This document shows, piece by piece, positions 23,336-34,200 of a stretch of DNA of 64,000 nt. Source of the DNA: Magicicada septendecula. Taxonomy: Eukaryota; Arthropoda; Insecta; Hemiptera; Cicadidae. A program made the translations under genes and the position numbers. Position 1 is the stretch's first letter. The number at the start of each line of letters is the position of its first letter. Below the pieces are notes generated by a model that saw nothing but the letters and a program-made list of their open reading frames with translations, searched no databases and had not been told where the DNA came from. The DNA is taken from positions 398,737,469 to 398,801,468 of the forward strand of contig CM068371.1 in NCBI GenBank assembly GCA_034769895.1, given 5' to 3'.

Positions 23336-24861
23336 TAATAGTGAAAACAATGTGTGTTTGTAAGACCTTGAGAAGTTCTGCTACAACCATCGATGTATAT
23401 TATACATATTATTATATATATTATACATCGATGACTACAGCTAGCCACTGTATCTGCTTAAAGGCTTCGGTAACTCGAACATCGATTCGGCCGCGTGAAT
23501 TTCAAGATATCGTTCGTCAGAAGGCAACCAGTCTGTTGGGAGTTAGTGAATTGATGTGAAGAGTACGATGGTAAACACAAACTGTGAGCGGAAAAGATGT
23601 AAATAAGCATGAGGCTAATTATTGTAAACAGTAGAAATGCAAACCCAGATGAAGGCCAGCTTGAGCAGATGCTGCAGTACAAGGATTAGGCTAAATCAAC
23701 GTAGGTTAAATTTAAATAGTCAATTAGCCTACAACTAAGTATGTATAAGTCATACAACCTTGGACGCTTACCCCACTTCCTTTCCTGCCATTCTTCTTAC
23801 ATTTCTCTAGATATTAGATAGCTTGTCTCTAAGATTTCTGGTGTTTATCTTTTCTTCATTTCTTCATGAGGACAAACACCTTATTTGGCCATTTTCATTG
23901 ATCGGTATTCTTACACGGGTATACCAGATCAATTGTTTGCGATTCTCTTTTATCAGTTATTCTTTTACTGTTTTGGTTTGTTTGTTTTTTCAAAAGTTTC
24001 ATTTGTTCTGTGGTCTGCTCATAAAATTCTGAACGTACTCCATAAACAGTTAGTTTCTTTTGTTTTTAAATTTATTTTATTTCTGTCCCTGAGCTGCCAG
24101 CATTCTTTTTCTATTTTTTTTTTTTAATTTGTTTGTTAGAAATCGGAATATGCGTTCTATAATCTAATCTGAATAGACCTGGGTAGAAGGGAAAATAGAA
24201 AGAAAACCATGAGGGAAGGCCACGTTTGGAATTCATGACTCATATCAAGTGATTCTTACTAAGCAATAAAAAGGAAGGCAGACAGTAGAGAAGATTGGAG
24301 GGCTGTTAACTACAAGGAAGGGTGGAAGCTAATCTGCCGCTTATTATATAAACTAAATTAATATATAACTAAATAACGTGATGAGGTGTTCCATCCACGG
24401 GATGTCACCTCATGCCCTTTAAAGGTCGAATGGCCAAAGCCTTCTTAATCTCCTGTTAACTGCGGGCTGTAGAAGCGACACGAGCAGCGGGCTAGGGTCG
24501 TCAACTCTCGCATGGTGTCTGGTGTCTCGTTAGTGAATGAGTTCACTGACTTATGGGATTTGAAAATCTGAATGTGTGGAATGATAGTACACATGCCAAG
24601 GGACATCCGCGATAGCTTGTAGGATTTTTGATTAACACTTGAGTTTCGTGACTATGTTAGAGTTGGAGACGCATTCCTAGAACATAATTCCGTTAGTCCA
24701 TATGCGTTTGAGGACAGTTTTGTACACGAGTTACTGTTGTATATAGATAAATTAGATTTTCTGCCTATCAGCCAGTTGAGTTCCTTAAACCCATAGATCT
24801 AATTGTTTTTTATTTAGTTTTATTTGTGTTTCTAGTCTAGTCTGCGGTTGTGCCATGAAAG
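23336..24861. other. Intergenic, nothing firm
   Basis: Contains a short palindromic AT stretch (TATACATATTATTATATATTATA region at 23397-23426) and T-rich sequence. The small open frames look random. Confidence 0.35.
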
Positions 24862-25475
24862 CAGTGGCGTAAACAGGATTTACTCCTGTTGTTGGAGGAC
24901 GGGGTTATGAGACTACCTTGAAAGCTGGACTCATCATTTTCCCACGACAAATGAAAATTCAGGATTCTTCCTACTATTTTTATAACTACTCGATTTTAAT
25001 TAATTTGTGGACACATAGAGTATTATTTTTATGTCCAAAAGTCCGTACTTCATGTATTAAAGTCAAGAAACGGCTAATTTACCTGATTAATATGACAGTT
25101 CAAACCTTAGAGACATTAGACTAGAGGAGTAGACGACCCTGTAAGGTAAAGTGCGTCTGGGTGAGAAAGAGAAAAGTTAGATTAATGGCTGCGACTGCAT
25201 CCTCTGGCGCGTGGGCGCCTGCAAATATGCACGTTACTTACTAAATTGTCATTATACTCTCAGTCATTGTCACTGTTAAGAGACATATAACTTTATTTTA
25301 TTAATTTATAAATATTGTAATTTCTTTTTATTAATGCAATTATTTATGAGCACTAGTTTAATACATTCAACTGACCTACAAATATTTATCTTCAAATTTG
25401 TAGCTTCATATTTAGCTGATTATCCAATTGTTCATACCCCGGGGGGGGATTGATACCCCCATAGTTACACCACTG
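24862..25475. mobile_element. hAT-type MITE, longer member
   Basis: The ends CAGTGGCGTAA and, inverted, CAGTGGTGTAA at 25465-25475 match the hAT consensus. The interior resembles the MITE at 40122-40536: GGACTCATCATTTTCCCACG versus GGACTCTCCATTTCTCCAGG, then CAGGATTCTTCC, and TTTTATT-AATTTA-AAAT near the right side. A G8 run lies at 25440-25448. No transposase. No clean 8-bp target duplication. Confidence 0.7.
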
Positions 25476-25975
25476 GTCTGGTATACTATTAACGTTCTCT
25501 GAGCAAAATGTTACCAACTGTTGCACGGTAAGTTGTAGTTGTCATCTTAAAGATCAATTGATAACTTGTGAATTTCACAAATCCATCAGGACCTTTAGTG
25601 AAATGGATTTCCTTAGCCCCAAGGAACACGCTGTAGGCCACTCGTTAAGAAGACATTCAGTAGTTAGCTTGGTGGACGGGGGATTCTCTATTTCCAGTCC
25701 GTAGTCGCTGCAGTCTGTAAAATAGGGTACAGCGAGTTCTAATAGAATTTACGTTTGAAAAGGAGAGCTAGGAACTGCTAAAATGTTTTAGATTGTCAAA
25801 ATTAAGCGTTAAGCTACCACATACTTAACGACCCACGAAAAGTTTTAAAAATAATACACGGGGATGAAAGAGAGATGTTGGGAGACAATCAGAACGCTAT
25901 CAAAAGAGGGCGAATCAGGGAAATTCCAGTGATTCCGGAAACGGAGAAGTAGACGAAACGAAAATGAAGATTAAT

Positions 25976-26575
25976 TGAACGAGCGAAGTGAGATCTCAGT
26001 TTTAACTCGATCGTTTGGCATTTCTTGTTTGTCTCTCTGTCCGTTTAATGGATGTGTCTGTAACTTTTGAATGCATCAACTGATACGCTATATCTAAGCA
26101 TGCGTATACGTTGTTTTCAAGTTTTATCTCCTATAAAATAGAGGGCGGGAGTAAAATGTGACGAGTAGAAATTTTGAAAACGCTGCAAAAATACATGTGG
26201 GGCTTATTCAATTAAAGAGAATTTTAACCAAAATCTTAATATAGTGCTAAGTTTTGAAAATTTCTAAATTTCAGTACAAGGGCGTACAAATGGATCAATA
26301 TTTTGAAAAATTATAAAAATCTATATGGGGCGTCAAGTTATGAGAAATTTTATTCAAACTATAAACTCTGTAATAATTTGAAAATTTTATATCTGACAAT
26401 AGCCTTGCAAATTTGGACCTCTTTATAAAGTTTGAAAGCTATGTCTGCAAAAACCTGTTGTTATCACTCAAGTATATTTGTGAAAAGTGTCAGGTACAAA
26501 CCTATAGATATCTACGGAAACATACATAAACGGAAAAGCTAGGGCTAAATTACTTTCACTTAGGCATTCTGATTA
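25976..26575 (+). repeat. Dispersed repeat family A, copy 3
   Basis: The best preserved copy. It starts TGAACGAGCGAAGTGAG and ends GGCTAAATTACTTTCACTTAGG. Shared internal phrases are GGGGCTTATTCAATTAAAGA, TTTTAACCAAAATCTTAATA, GGGGCGTCAAGTTATGAGAA and GTGAAAAGTGTCAGG. No coding. Confidence 0.65.
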
Positions 26576-28140
26576 TAAATTTAATTAAAAAAAAAAAAAA
26601 GTTGGAATTTTTAATGTTTATCGTATTCATAATGACAAAAAAGTAATAATGATTGTAAAAAAAACGAAAACAACATATAGTACGAGAAACGACGCCATGG
26701 TATGGTGATCGCCCCATGGTGTTTTTCGGCTAAGCTAAGAATCATACATACGAAGAACTTTACTCGCTGTAAAAAATTAAATTTTATTAATTCGATTTTA
26801 ACTAATGACAAATGTGTTCCATTCAAAATAGTGAACGACTTCTGCAGTTCTGGAAATATTTTTGGTTACGAAAAATCAGACTTAAAATGCTGTTCTGATC
26901 AAAGTGTAAAAAATATTTATTTCTCTGATGTAAAATGTAAATAATTAAGCATTCGTTAAACAGAGGACAATTTTAGGTGAGATTATATCATGCCTTTGTT
27001 CTGTACAAATACACATACCTATGGTGTTAACAATAATTTGTTAATTGTTCTTCGAAACAATTGAGTGCGCTGTACACAATGTATTTCTAAGAATCGGCGC
27101 GACAAAGGCTATCTACATCGTTTTTTGTAATGAAATAATTAGCTCAACACACACACACACCACGTTCTATTGAATTTCGTTTAAACAAAACAATGATTTC
27201 TTTGATTGATCTGTATAAACTGAACAAACATAATCCCCCGTGTAAAATAGGTATGATTAAATTCGAAGGTTACAAAGCGTTTCCGCTCGTGTGAGTGGGA
27301 AATCTTACGTGAAACATATTTGTATTGAAGAAATTTTAATTTATTCATTCGCTGAACGGTTGGTATTTACTTCTTCTCCTACTTAGTCTATTGTCAAGAC
27401 TTTTCAGTCACAGTTTTCTTTGTAAAACCGTCAGAAAAGATTAGAAAGTGGGTTACTAGAATGTTTACGTCAGCGGTTTAAAAAACATCATCGTTATTAA
27501 AATTTAATTCTTAAACAGTCTAGGCGGCTTTAGGGGCCATCACAAAAACTTTTTGTTTCCTGTTGTAGACAGTAGTATAATTCACATTTCGTTGATGCTA
27601 TAGTCTGGTTTCGTATATAGTCTGGTTTTGGAAAAAACAAAGGTTAGTAAAAGTAAGAAGTAATCGCGTTTCAAGCGCAAAGCCTGTTTGTGTTTGGTCA
27701 ACCGTAAAATTGCAAGTGACGAATCTGAATCGAATCTGCCGCCGCCGCTGTCGCTACAGCCGACAGGCTAAACTAATTACGTCCAAGAAGGCAGTGAATT
27801 TTTCCCGAAAATGTATTACAAAATGTGAAATTCTGTTAACTTTCTTCATGTTTTTTGTTGATCCATCGATTTATCTGCTAAAGACGTTATCGAACGCTTG
27901 CAGTACACTCCAGCACTATCAAATAGGTGAATTTCTCGCGCACAGATCGTGCACTGCGTACTGACTACGCAGAAATATATACAGGTGATAAAAATTAAGT
28001 TTTTAGAGAACTCATTTAGAACGTACATGTAAACCTCTTTACCTACCGTAAACTCTTTAGATGTAGAAATTAGAAGTAGGGAAGTAATAATAAAGAGATA
28101 ATTAATTGATGACTCGTTGGGCACTTGGTGAAACATATTA
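26576..28140. other. Intergenic, nothing firm
   Basis: AT-rich with a poly-A run at 26587-26600 and a CA run at 27149-27162. An 84-codon frame at 27710-27964 has no recognisable motif. Confidence 0.35.
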
Positions 28141-28354
28141 ATACAAAGGTTTTTTAAAAATATATAAAAACACTTGGTACGTTTCACAGATTTTATTTAA
28201 CTCTGACAGCGGTTTCTGCTTCTTAAGCCGTTGTCAAAGAGATGAAAGTCGAAACTCTTTGACAATGGCTTAGGAAGTCGAAACAGCTGTCAGAGTTAAA
28301 TAAAATCTGTAAAACGTACCAAGTGTTTTTATATATTTTAAAAAGCCTTTGTAT
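28141..28354. repeat. Long snap-back inverted repeat (MITE-like)
   Basis: Two arms of about 95-100 bp fold on each other around a loop near 28247. The outer ends ATACAAAGG and CCTTTGTAT are inverse, and the inner parts ACTCTGACAGC and GCTGTCAGAGT match. A few mismatches and one small indel are present. Flanking TA dinucleotides would suit a Tc1/mariner-type MITE, but this is inference. Confidence 0.75.
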
Positions 28355-28469
28355 ATAAAGTGAAAATATTAAAAATATTGTAAAAAGGTAATCAAGAAAG
28401 ATTATAAATATTACAGGCATAAGAGGAGAAGGAAAAGGAGAAGCAGAAGCAGAATAAGAAGAAGAAGGA

Positions 28470-28980
28470 GATGATGAAATAAATTCAAGTTTGGTGGAAT
28501 ATTCTAACATCTGGTACAAAAACACATTTTGATCTGCTTTATATAAAATGGTGCATAAGGTTACAGGTTAGGTTTACTCTACCGTCTTAGAAAGTATAGT
28601 CGTGTATGGATCTAAAACGTGATGGACTTCTGGAGAAGGTATCGTTGAGTATCCCAGGCTCTATTGTGTTGGAAAAGAAGCAATTAGGGCAAAATTTACG
28701 TAGCCAGAACAATATTAGACTCCTCAAATATGAAACGGGTCACGTGATGTGGCCACATAATGGTATGAATGTAGAAACGAGGCGAAATGTCTATATGGTT
28801 GCTTTCGGAGAGGGACTAATTTGATAGAAAAAAGAAGGGGAGGGGAATAGGGACTAATTTGATAGAAAAAAAGAAGGGACAGAAATAATAGGAAATTTAT
28901 GCATGATGTGATGGAGAAATGGTAGGCGCCAGGAGTTAAGGACTTACCAATTAGTAGGATACTCTGAGGACACCAAAGTA
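28470..28980 (+). pseudogene. LINE 3' fragment, copy 2 of a duplicated family
   Basis: A partner of 14630-15160. It shares the opening ATTCTAACATCTGGTACAAA, the FWRRYR-YPRLYCVGKEAI-like block, KYETGHVMW and the end GAGGACACCAAAGTA. Relative to copy 1 it lacks about 40 bp near 28610 and has an internal duplication at 28810-28880 (GGACTAATTTGATAGAAAAA occurs twice). The 72-codon frame at 28606-28824 is only part of the degenerate ORF2 tail. Confidence 0.65.
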
Positions 28981-29039
28981 CTCACCTACCAATCCATGAC
29001 GATCGAGGACCAGACAAGAAGAGACGACTATTTTAAACA

Positions 29040-29385
29040 TAATTACGTGATAACGTTTACTGTAATTCTGCTCATCTGTTATTTCAATGACTAATAAAGG
29101 TGAGTCATCACGTGTTTCGTGTCCAGGGACAGGTCTTACAGGGCATGCTTTCCTATTCTGGGCTAATCTCGTCATTTTACGATATCTCGTCCGTATATCG
29201 TCTATCGTCCGTCCTATATATCGCTTTCCATTTACCAGCCCCTCTAGTGTTTCTACCATTACATTACCTTCTGTTTGCTTCACACAGTGCCCCAACCGAT
29301 TTCTCTTCCGGCTTTTGATGATATCTAACATTCTTCTTTTCTCTCCAACTCTTCCAAGCAGTGTTTTATAGGCGGGCGATGTTGT
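29040..29385 (-). pseudogene. LINE ORF2 C-terminal fragment, minus strand
   Basis: On the minus strand the frame reads LLGRVGEKRRMLDIIKSRKR, NRLGHCVKQTEGNVMVETLE, GLVNGKRYIGRTIDDI and RLAQNRKACP. This matches a LINE tail type with 'ERRLLDVIK.RKRNWLGHVLRG..L...LEGMVNGKR..GR' followed by 'LAENR..WR'. The GHV motif has become GHC. The 202-codon frame that contains it (28951-29559) is a chance fusion with sequence on either side, including the antisense of the next RT fragment. Confidence 0.7.
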
Positions 29386-29389
29386 TGTT

Positions 29390-29790
29390 ATTATGTAGCA
29401 GCAGATGATCTGCAAAGGAGGTATTCTTTTTAAAAAATATTGCTGAGGAATACGGATTGATAATATCTCCACGTAAAACCGAAATAATGGCTTTTTTGGG
29501 AAATACCCAGTAAGAACTAAAACAGAGATAAATGGCAAAATTCTGGAGCAGTTGTCCAATCACATCTTGGATGTGAATTATCTCGTACAATAGACCGTCA
29601 TGTTGAAAAGAAACTTAAAAGATATAAATACACCAAGACCTTTTCCCCGAATCGTCCTGAATTACAAACCCAGATGTCAGGGAAGTGTGGGACGTCAGAG
29701 GATAAGATCGTTTTCGGAACAGGCAGCGCAGCCTAGACCATGAAATGGAGAATAAGAAGACAGAGAATAAGAAGAAGAACAAGAACAAGA
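29390..29790 (+). pseudogene. LINE reverse-transcriptase fragment with internal deletion
   Basis: The plus strand starts at the catalytic site (AADDLQR, then GIFFLKNIAEEYG-like reading) and continues IISPRKTEIMAF, GKYPVRTKTEINGK and HILGCELS. These are the same blocks as in the fragments at 5.0, 5.8 and 9.9 kb. From about 29650 it jumps to the basic tail (NYKPRCQGSVG), so the SETW block and about 100 codons between are missing. The tail ends in AGAATAAGAAGAAGAACAAG (29756-29790). It is opposed to the LINE tail at 29040-29385. Confidence 0.7.
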
Positions 29791-30939
29791 AGTAGTAATT
29801 AACTTGATAAAGTAACTTTATTTCTATGTTCATGAGAGAAGTATGAAATAAAACGGAAAAAGTGATAAGAACAGAATGAACAGAAATCGATTACCTCCTA
29901 CAGCATTGAGTGACAAATGTAGAGGAACAAGTATGGGTTGACTGTGGAGGTGAATACCATAACTGGAATGTGTGCGTATTAGCTGAAGCAAATAAGGAGA
30001 AGAAGACATTGAGAAACTAAACATTATCATATATCATTAACACTTTCTCCCATCCCCCGCGCATTATTCAAACCGCCTTTCATCTTGGACATACGTTGTG
30101 TTACTATCATTTAACTGATCCTAGCCTCCTACTAGAGCTCTGCCACTCTAGGTACCGTACACATGGCCGCAGAATCGGACGATTACACCAGAAAATTATG
30201 ATACCTCTACACACTTTGGACAACCACTTTCGTAACATTGCGTTTCTCTAATAACGATTTAATTAAAACAGGTGTTAGAACAAAATTTGTTTCTTATCAG
30301 TCACTTCAGTCATTCCGTTATCGCCTCACACACGGGTCACGTGACTCATAAAAACATTCCGAAGCTTTTTAGATTAACAGAGAGACTATGCGCTTACATT
30401 GATAACACATTGCTGTGAAATAGACACGTTTCTGTATTAGATAAAACTTAATTGAATGTAATGCAAGACTTTGTTCAACGTCAAGCTTTTCTAAATTAAG
30501 AACACAGAAATTTCATTTTACAATTCTCCTTTACACAATTTGTCCGTATCAATTGTCACCCTCCGTCTTGCCTTCTTCAAGTTTTTTAACCTATAGGCTA
30601 TTTATGCGTGTGTATTTTGAGGGGGTATATGTTAAAAATATCCTTCTGGTTCAACCCATCCTGAGTCTTCCTTGTTCTTTTCTTCTTCCCCTCGTGCGAA
30701 GTACAGCATGGTAAACATTCTTCGTTCATCTTTTGGATTCCAGACCAAAAGAACTGTCTAATTCTTATATCGCTGGTCAGCTTACTATGTGAAGTCCCAT
30801 TATCTTCCCGAATCTCTCATTCATGACCCTTCACTTCTTGAAATTCCAGCAGCTCGCCTGCAAACCTACATTTCTGTAGAATCCAAGAGTTGGTCCATCT
30901 GTAATTTCATGGCCCACACCTCACAGCTGCAAATCACGG
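29791..30939. other. Intergenic, nothing firm
   Basis: No gene. Roughly 30660-30940 is C/T-rich and could be further decayed antisense LINE sequence joined to the next feature. Confidence 0.35.
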
Positions 30940-31500
30940 TGCCCTGCATTGTGTCTTCTTCTTTAGTTAGCAATCCGCAGGTTGGTTTGTAGCAGTTCTC
31001 CACACCGATCTTCTCTGTGCTTTCCGTCTCATCTCCCGATAGGAATGACAACTTACTTCACCAGTTATCTGTTTCCTTTTCCTCTTTTCTCTTCAAGTAA
31101 CCTTCTATTATTGTTTTTATCAAATTCTCGTGCGGATAATATGGCCAAAAAGTACAACCCTTCGCTTCACAATATTTTGCCAAAAACTTCTTTTTTATCC
31201 AACTCTAATCAGAATCTCACCATTAGTAACATTTTCTATCCGTCTTACTTGTAACTTCCTATAGCACCACATTTCCAGTGCTTCAAGTCTTCTCCTTTTC
31301 TCTGTTCCAGTTGTCCACGTCTCACATCCATATAGAGCTATGCTTCATATGTACTCTTCGGGAACTCTTCAGGAACCTATTTCTTGTTTCCAAGGCTATA
31401 TCGTTAGCCCTGTGAATTGCATCTTAATCCTGTCTGATCCTAGTCAAATATCCTGCGTCGTATATCCGTTTTTTAATATCTGTTTATCGAACAGGATGCC
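30940..31500 (-). pseudogene. LINE ORF2 C-terminal fragment, minus strand
   Basis: On the minus strand: ETRNRFLKSS near 31370, then YGCETWTTGTEKRRRLEALE and MWCYRKLQVRRIENVTNGEI, QNIVKRRVVLFGHIIRTR, and finally RRSVWRTATNQPADC at about 30970, followed by a stop and a GAAGAAGA run. This is the thumb, SETW, GHI and terminal WR part of a LINE ORF2 with a natural 3' end. Two stops and a frameshift interrupt it. The next repeat block begins at its upstream end. Confidence 0.75.
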
Positions 31501-31544
31501 ATTTGAACCTTGCTTCCACCTTCCACCCCCATCGCCATCGCTTT

Positions 31545-32130
31545 AGTACGGACGAAGGCCCGCCACCACCCAAACTCAAATGACCCTGTGCCTTTCTCGA
31601 CGACATTCCCATAAGCTCTCTTCTGCGTCCGTGCCGGAGCATGGCGACAGGTGGATAGGAAGAAGCTGCGCTTGCCTTAAGTGTGCACAGTGTCGCCTCC
31701 TTAGTGAAAAACGTCTTCCCCTCTACTCCATCCCTTGTTACGGCATTTCGATATGGCAACCTCTTGCGACTTTTCGTGAGCTGTTGGAGGGTGCTTTGAT
31801 CCGTTGTGGACGAGCAAATCCTGCCTTCTCAAGAGGCTCCCCGACACTACCATACCGAAGCGTGGTGACGGATGGATCGGAAGCCGTCCTTATCTTACGC
31901 GTGCCTAGTGCCGCCTTTTGTGAGCGACTCCTTCCCCGCATCGCCTCATGCCAGCCTCTTGCGACATTTCTGGGCCGGTGGACATACTTTGCACCGTGCC
32001 GGCGAGATAATCCCTCCTTCCCAAGCGAAAGATCTCCAGAAGATCCCCCGTTCTAACCGTTGCGATTCGCTACGAGGTTCAGAACAAATAAAGACAGCCT
32101 TCCATCCCTCCGTAAAAAATTAAAAAAAAA
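31545..32130 (+). repeat. GC-rich A-tailed retroposon-like repeat
   Basis: The block is much richer in G+C than its surroundings and stops at an A-rich tail (GTAAAAAATTAAAAAAAAAC, 32112-32131), with AATAAA at 32086-32091 just before it. Two halves are related: CCGGAGCATGGCGACAGGTG near 31635 resembles CCGAAGCGTGGTGACGGATG near 31855, and CAACCTCTTGCGACTTTTCG near 31758 resembles CAGCCTCTTGCGACATTTCT near 31952. The 158-codon plus-strand frame has no recognised domain. It looks like a copied polyadenylated transcript, perhaps a LINE 3' UTR or long SINE. Confidence 0.5.
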
Positions 32131-33655
32131 CAAGAATCTCATCCCCACACGCACATGTTCCCTACTCAGGTTATACAGAGTGACAGGCGGTTATCGGGCT
32201 TGCCCGAACACTGCTACCACTGGGACAATCCTCTATCCTTAAAATCATGTCAACTACGCCTAACAGAAATCGTTTATCTGCGCCGAGATCAATGGTCAAG
32301 TCTAATAAAACTGCTTATGTAATGAGTCATTTGACTTCACAAATAATGATTGTATTTAAAAAACTAAAAGGAAGATCGAGTAAATCTAGGTGAAAATTAA
32401 ACATATAAGTATCTATTAGTTTGGCCATGGTAAACTACGTATAAGCATGCATACATTACATGAGTTACTTATATACAGGAAAATGTAAACATTCCATGTG
32501 TAATGTTATTTGAATGTTTATTATTTATAAATAAGTTCGAAAAATGAATAATTTTATAAACGGGAAATACACACAACGCGCATGTACGCACACAAAATAA
32601 ATTTATTTTTTTAATACGAAACTGTGTATGTGTATACATATAGTGTAAAAATACCGTGATTCCTCTTCAATTAAGCCCCACGTTGCTGGTGCCAATTTTT
32701 AATGTAAAATCTATAATTTAATTTGTTTAATTACCTTATTATTGTTAAAATAAAATAAACAACTCCTTTTCTTATATTTTTTCTTTCTGAAATTCAAATA
32801 AATTTATTATTCCTCTTTGACATTTTTTAATGGTGTTGACATTCAATGTTTCTTCATTTATTGGTAATTCATTTCAATTGTAGAACATGACGACTTTTAT
32901 AATCTCAGGGTTAAAGTAAAATTCATGTCAAAGTATTGTTCAAGTCATAACATAACATAAAACACATTATTTATAATGAATGTTTTGTAATTGTATGTTG
33001 TTAATGTATGTTCAATAGTGGTAGTAGATCCTTTGGATCATACAAAAAGATAACTAAAACTGAACTCTTAATACTAATAATTAGAGTTTACTAATAAAAT
33101 TAATTATTAAATTGTTTATATTGTTTGTTTTATAATTGTTCACTGTAACTCTCTTTTTAAAACGTGATAATGTTTGTTAAAATATCTGGCTTAGTCTATC
33201 GGAATGATCTCACCAATCTGTAGTTTTCTTGAGAACTTCTTTCTTGATTTTTTACTTCAGTACATCAAATTTTCTTTTGTACTTGAGATTAAACTAGTAT
33301 TCTTCTAGGTTTTTTCTAATGTTTTTTTTTTGGATCATTTCATCCTTCATCAGTCATTAATTTTAATATACATTCAGTAGTAAATTCAATATGTTCTCCT
33401 GGTTCTTTTCAATTTTTTCCAACAACAATAATTCTTTTTTACCCAAAAATCTAATTTATTAAGTTAAGGTCTTGGATCATATTTTTGGGTCTCAGGTTCG
33501 ATTTTACATTTTATGAGTAATATTATTCCCTTGTATTTTATTTTATCTTCGTCATTAGATGATACTGTGAGTTCGTAACGTAAGATTTCTCTCTTTTTAG
33601 TTATTTACATTTTGCTTATTCATACCACATGAGCTATATAGTATTCTCATATAAA
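32131..33655. other. AT-rich intergenic
   Basis: Very AT-rich from 32.3 to 33.6 kb. No coding or repeat structure identified. Confidence 0.4.
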
Positions 33656-34200
33656 TTACTAGCAAAATACCCGTGCTTCGCTACGGAGTTTCACGTTGTA
33701 CGTAATTGTACAATTATTGCTCGCTTAATAGTATAGGATTAGATAGAGTGTACAAATTCTCAACTCTTAGTTTGTTTATTTACATTCATAGCAACAGCTA
33801 TTTATTATTTATTTCGAGAAAATCGTTAGAGCCGTTTCCGAGAAAAAAGGACATACATTTATTAATTAATTGAACTTCGAAATTTTCTCGACTATAAGAA
33901 CCTGCAAACAACGAAGTTTTTTTCAATTTAAAACAATGATTAAAAACTCAGGACTAAATGTATTCGGGGTTTCCAGTAAACTGAGATGTCAACCACTTCG
34001 TTTACCAAGTATGCAATTCCCGCGATAAATTTCAGTATTTGGTTTCTTGCCCCTTAGGAGTGAAAGTTTTTAAAACCGTTTCTTAGTGAACACCTAAGAC
34101 CTATGATGAAGCTATGTTCAAAGTTTCATTGATATCCATTCAGTGGTTTCAGAGGTATCGTGATCTGTGAGTCAGTCAGTGGTATTTGGCTTATATAGAT
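33656..34200 (+). repeat. Dispersed repeat family B, copy 1
   Basis: It opens with TAGCAAAATACCCGTGCTTC and GCTACGG, a motif type seen at the edge of abundant non-coding repeats in many invertebrates. It then has GCCCCTTAGGAGTGAAAG, AAAACCGTTTCTTAGTGA and a TTCATTGATATCCATTCAGTGG phrase, ending TTGGCTTATATAGATA. The second copy follows directly. No ORF. Confidence 0.6.

Noticed and set aside
27710-27964. 84-codon frame with a basic N-terminus
   Set aside because: No motif or family resemblance, and composition typical of a chance frame.
28951-29559. 202-codon minus-strand frame as a host gene
   Set aside because: Only the middle matches a LINE tail; the N-terminal part is antisense to an opposed RT fragment.
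31580-32056. 158-codon frame in the GC-rich block
   Set aside because: No domain; the block looks like an A-tailed repeat and other frames are equally open.
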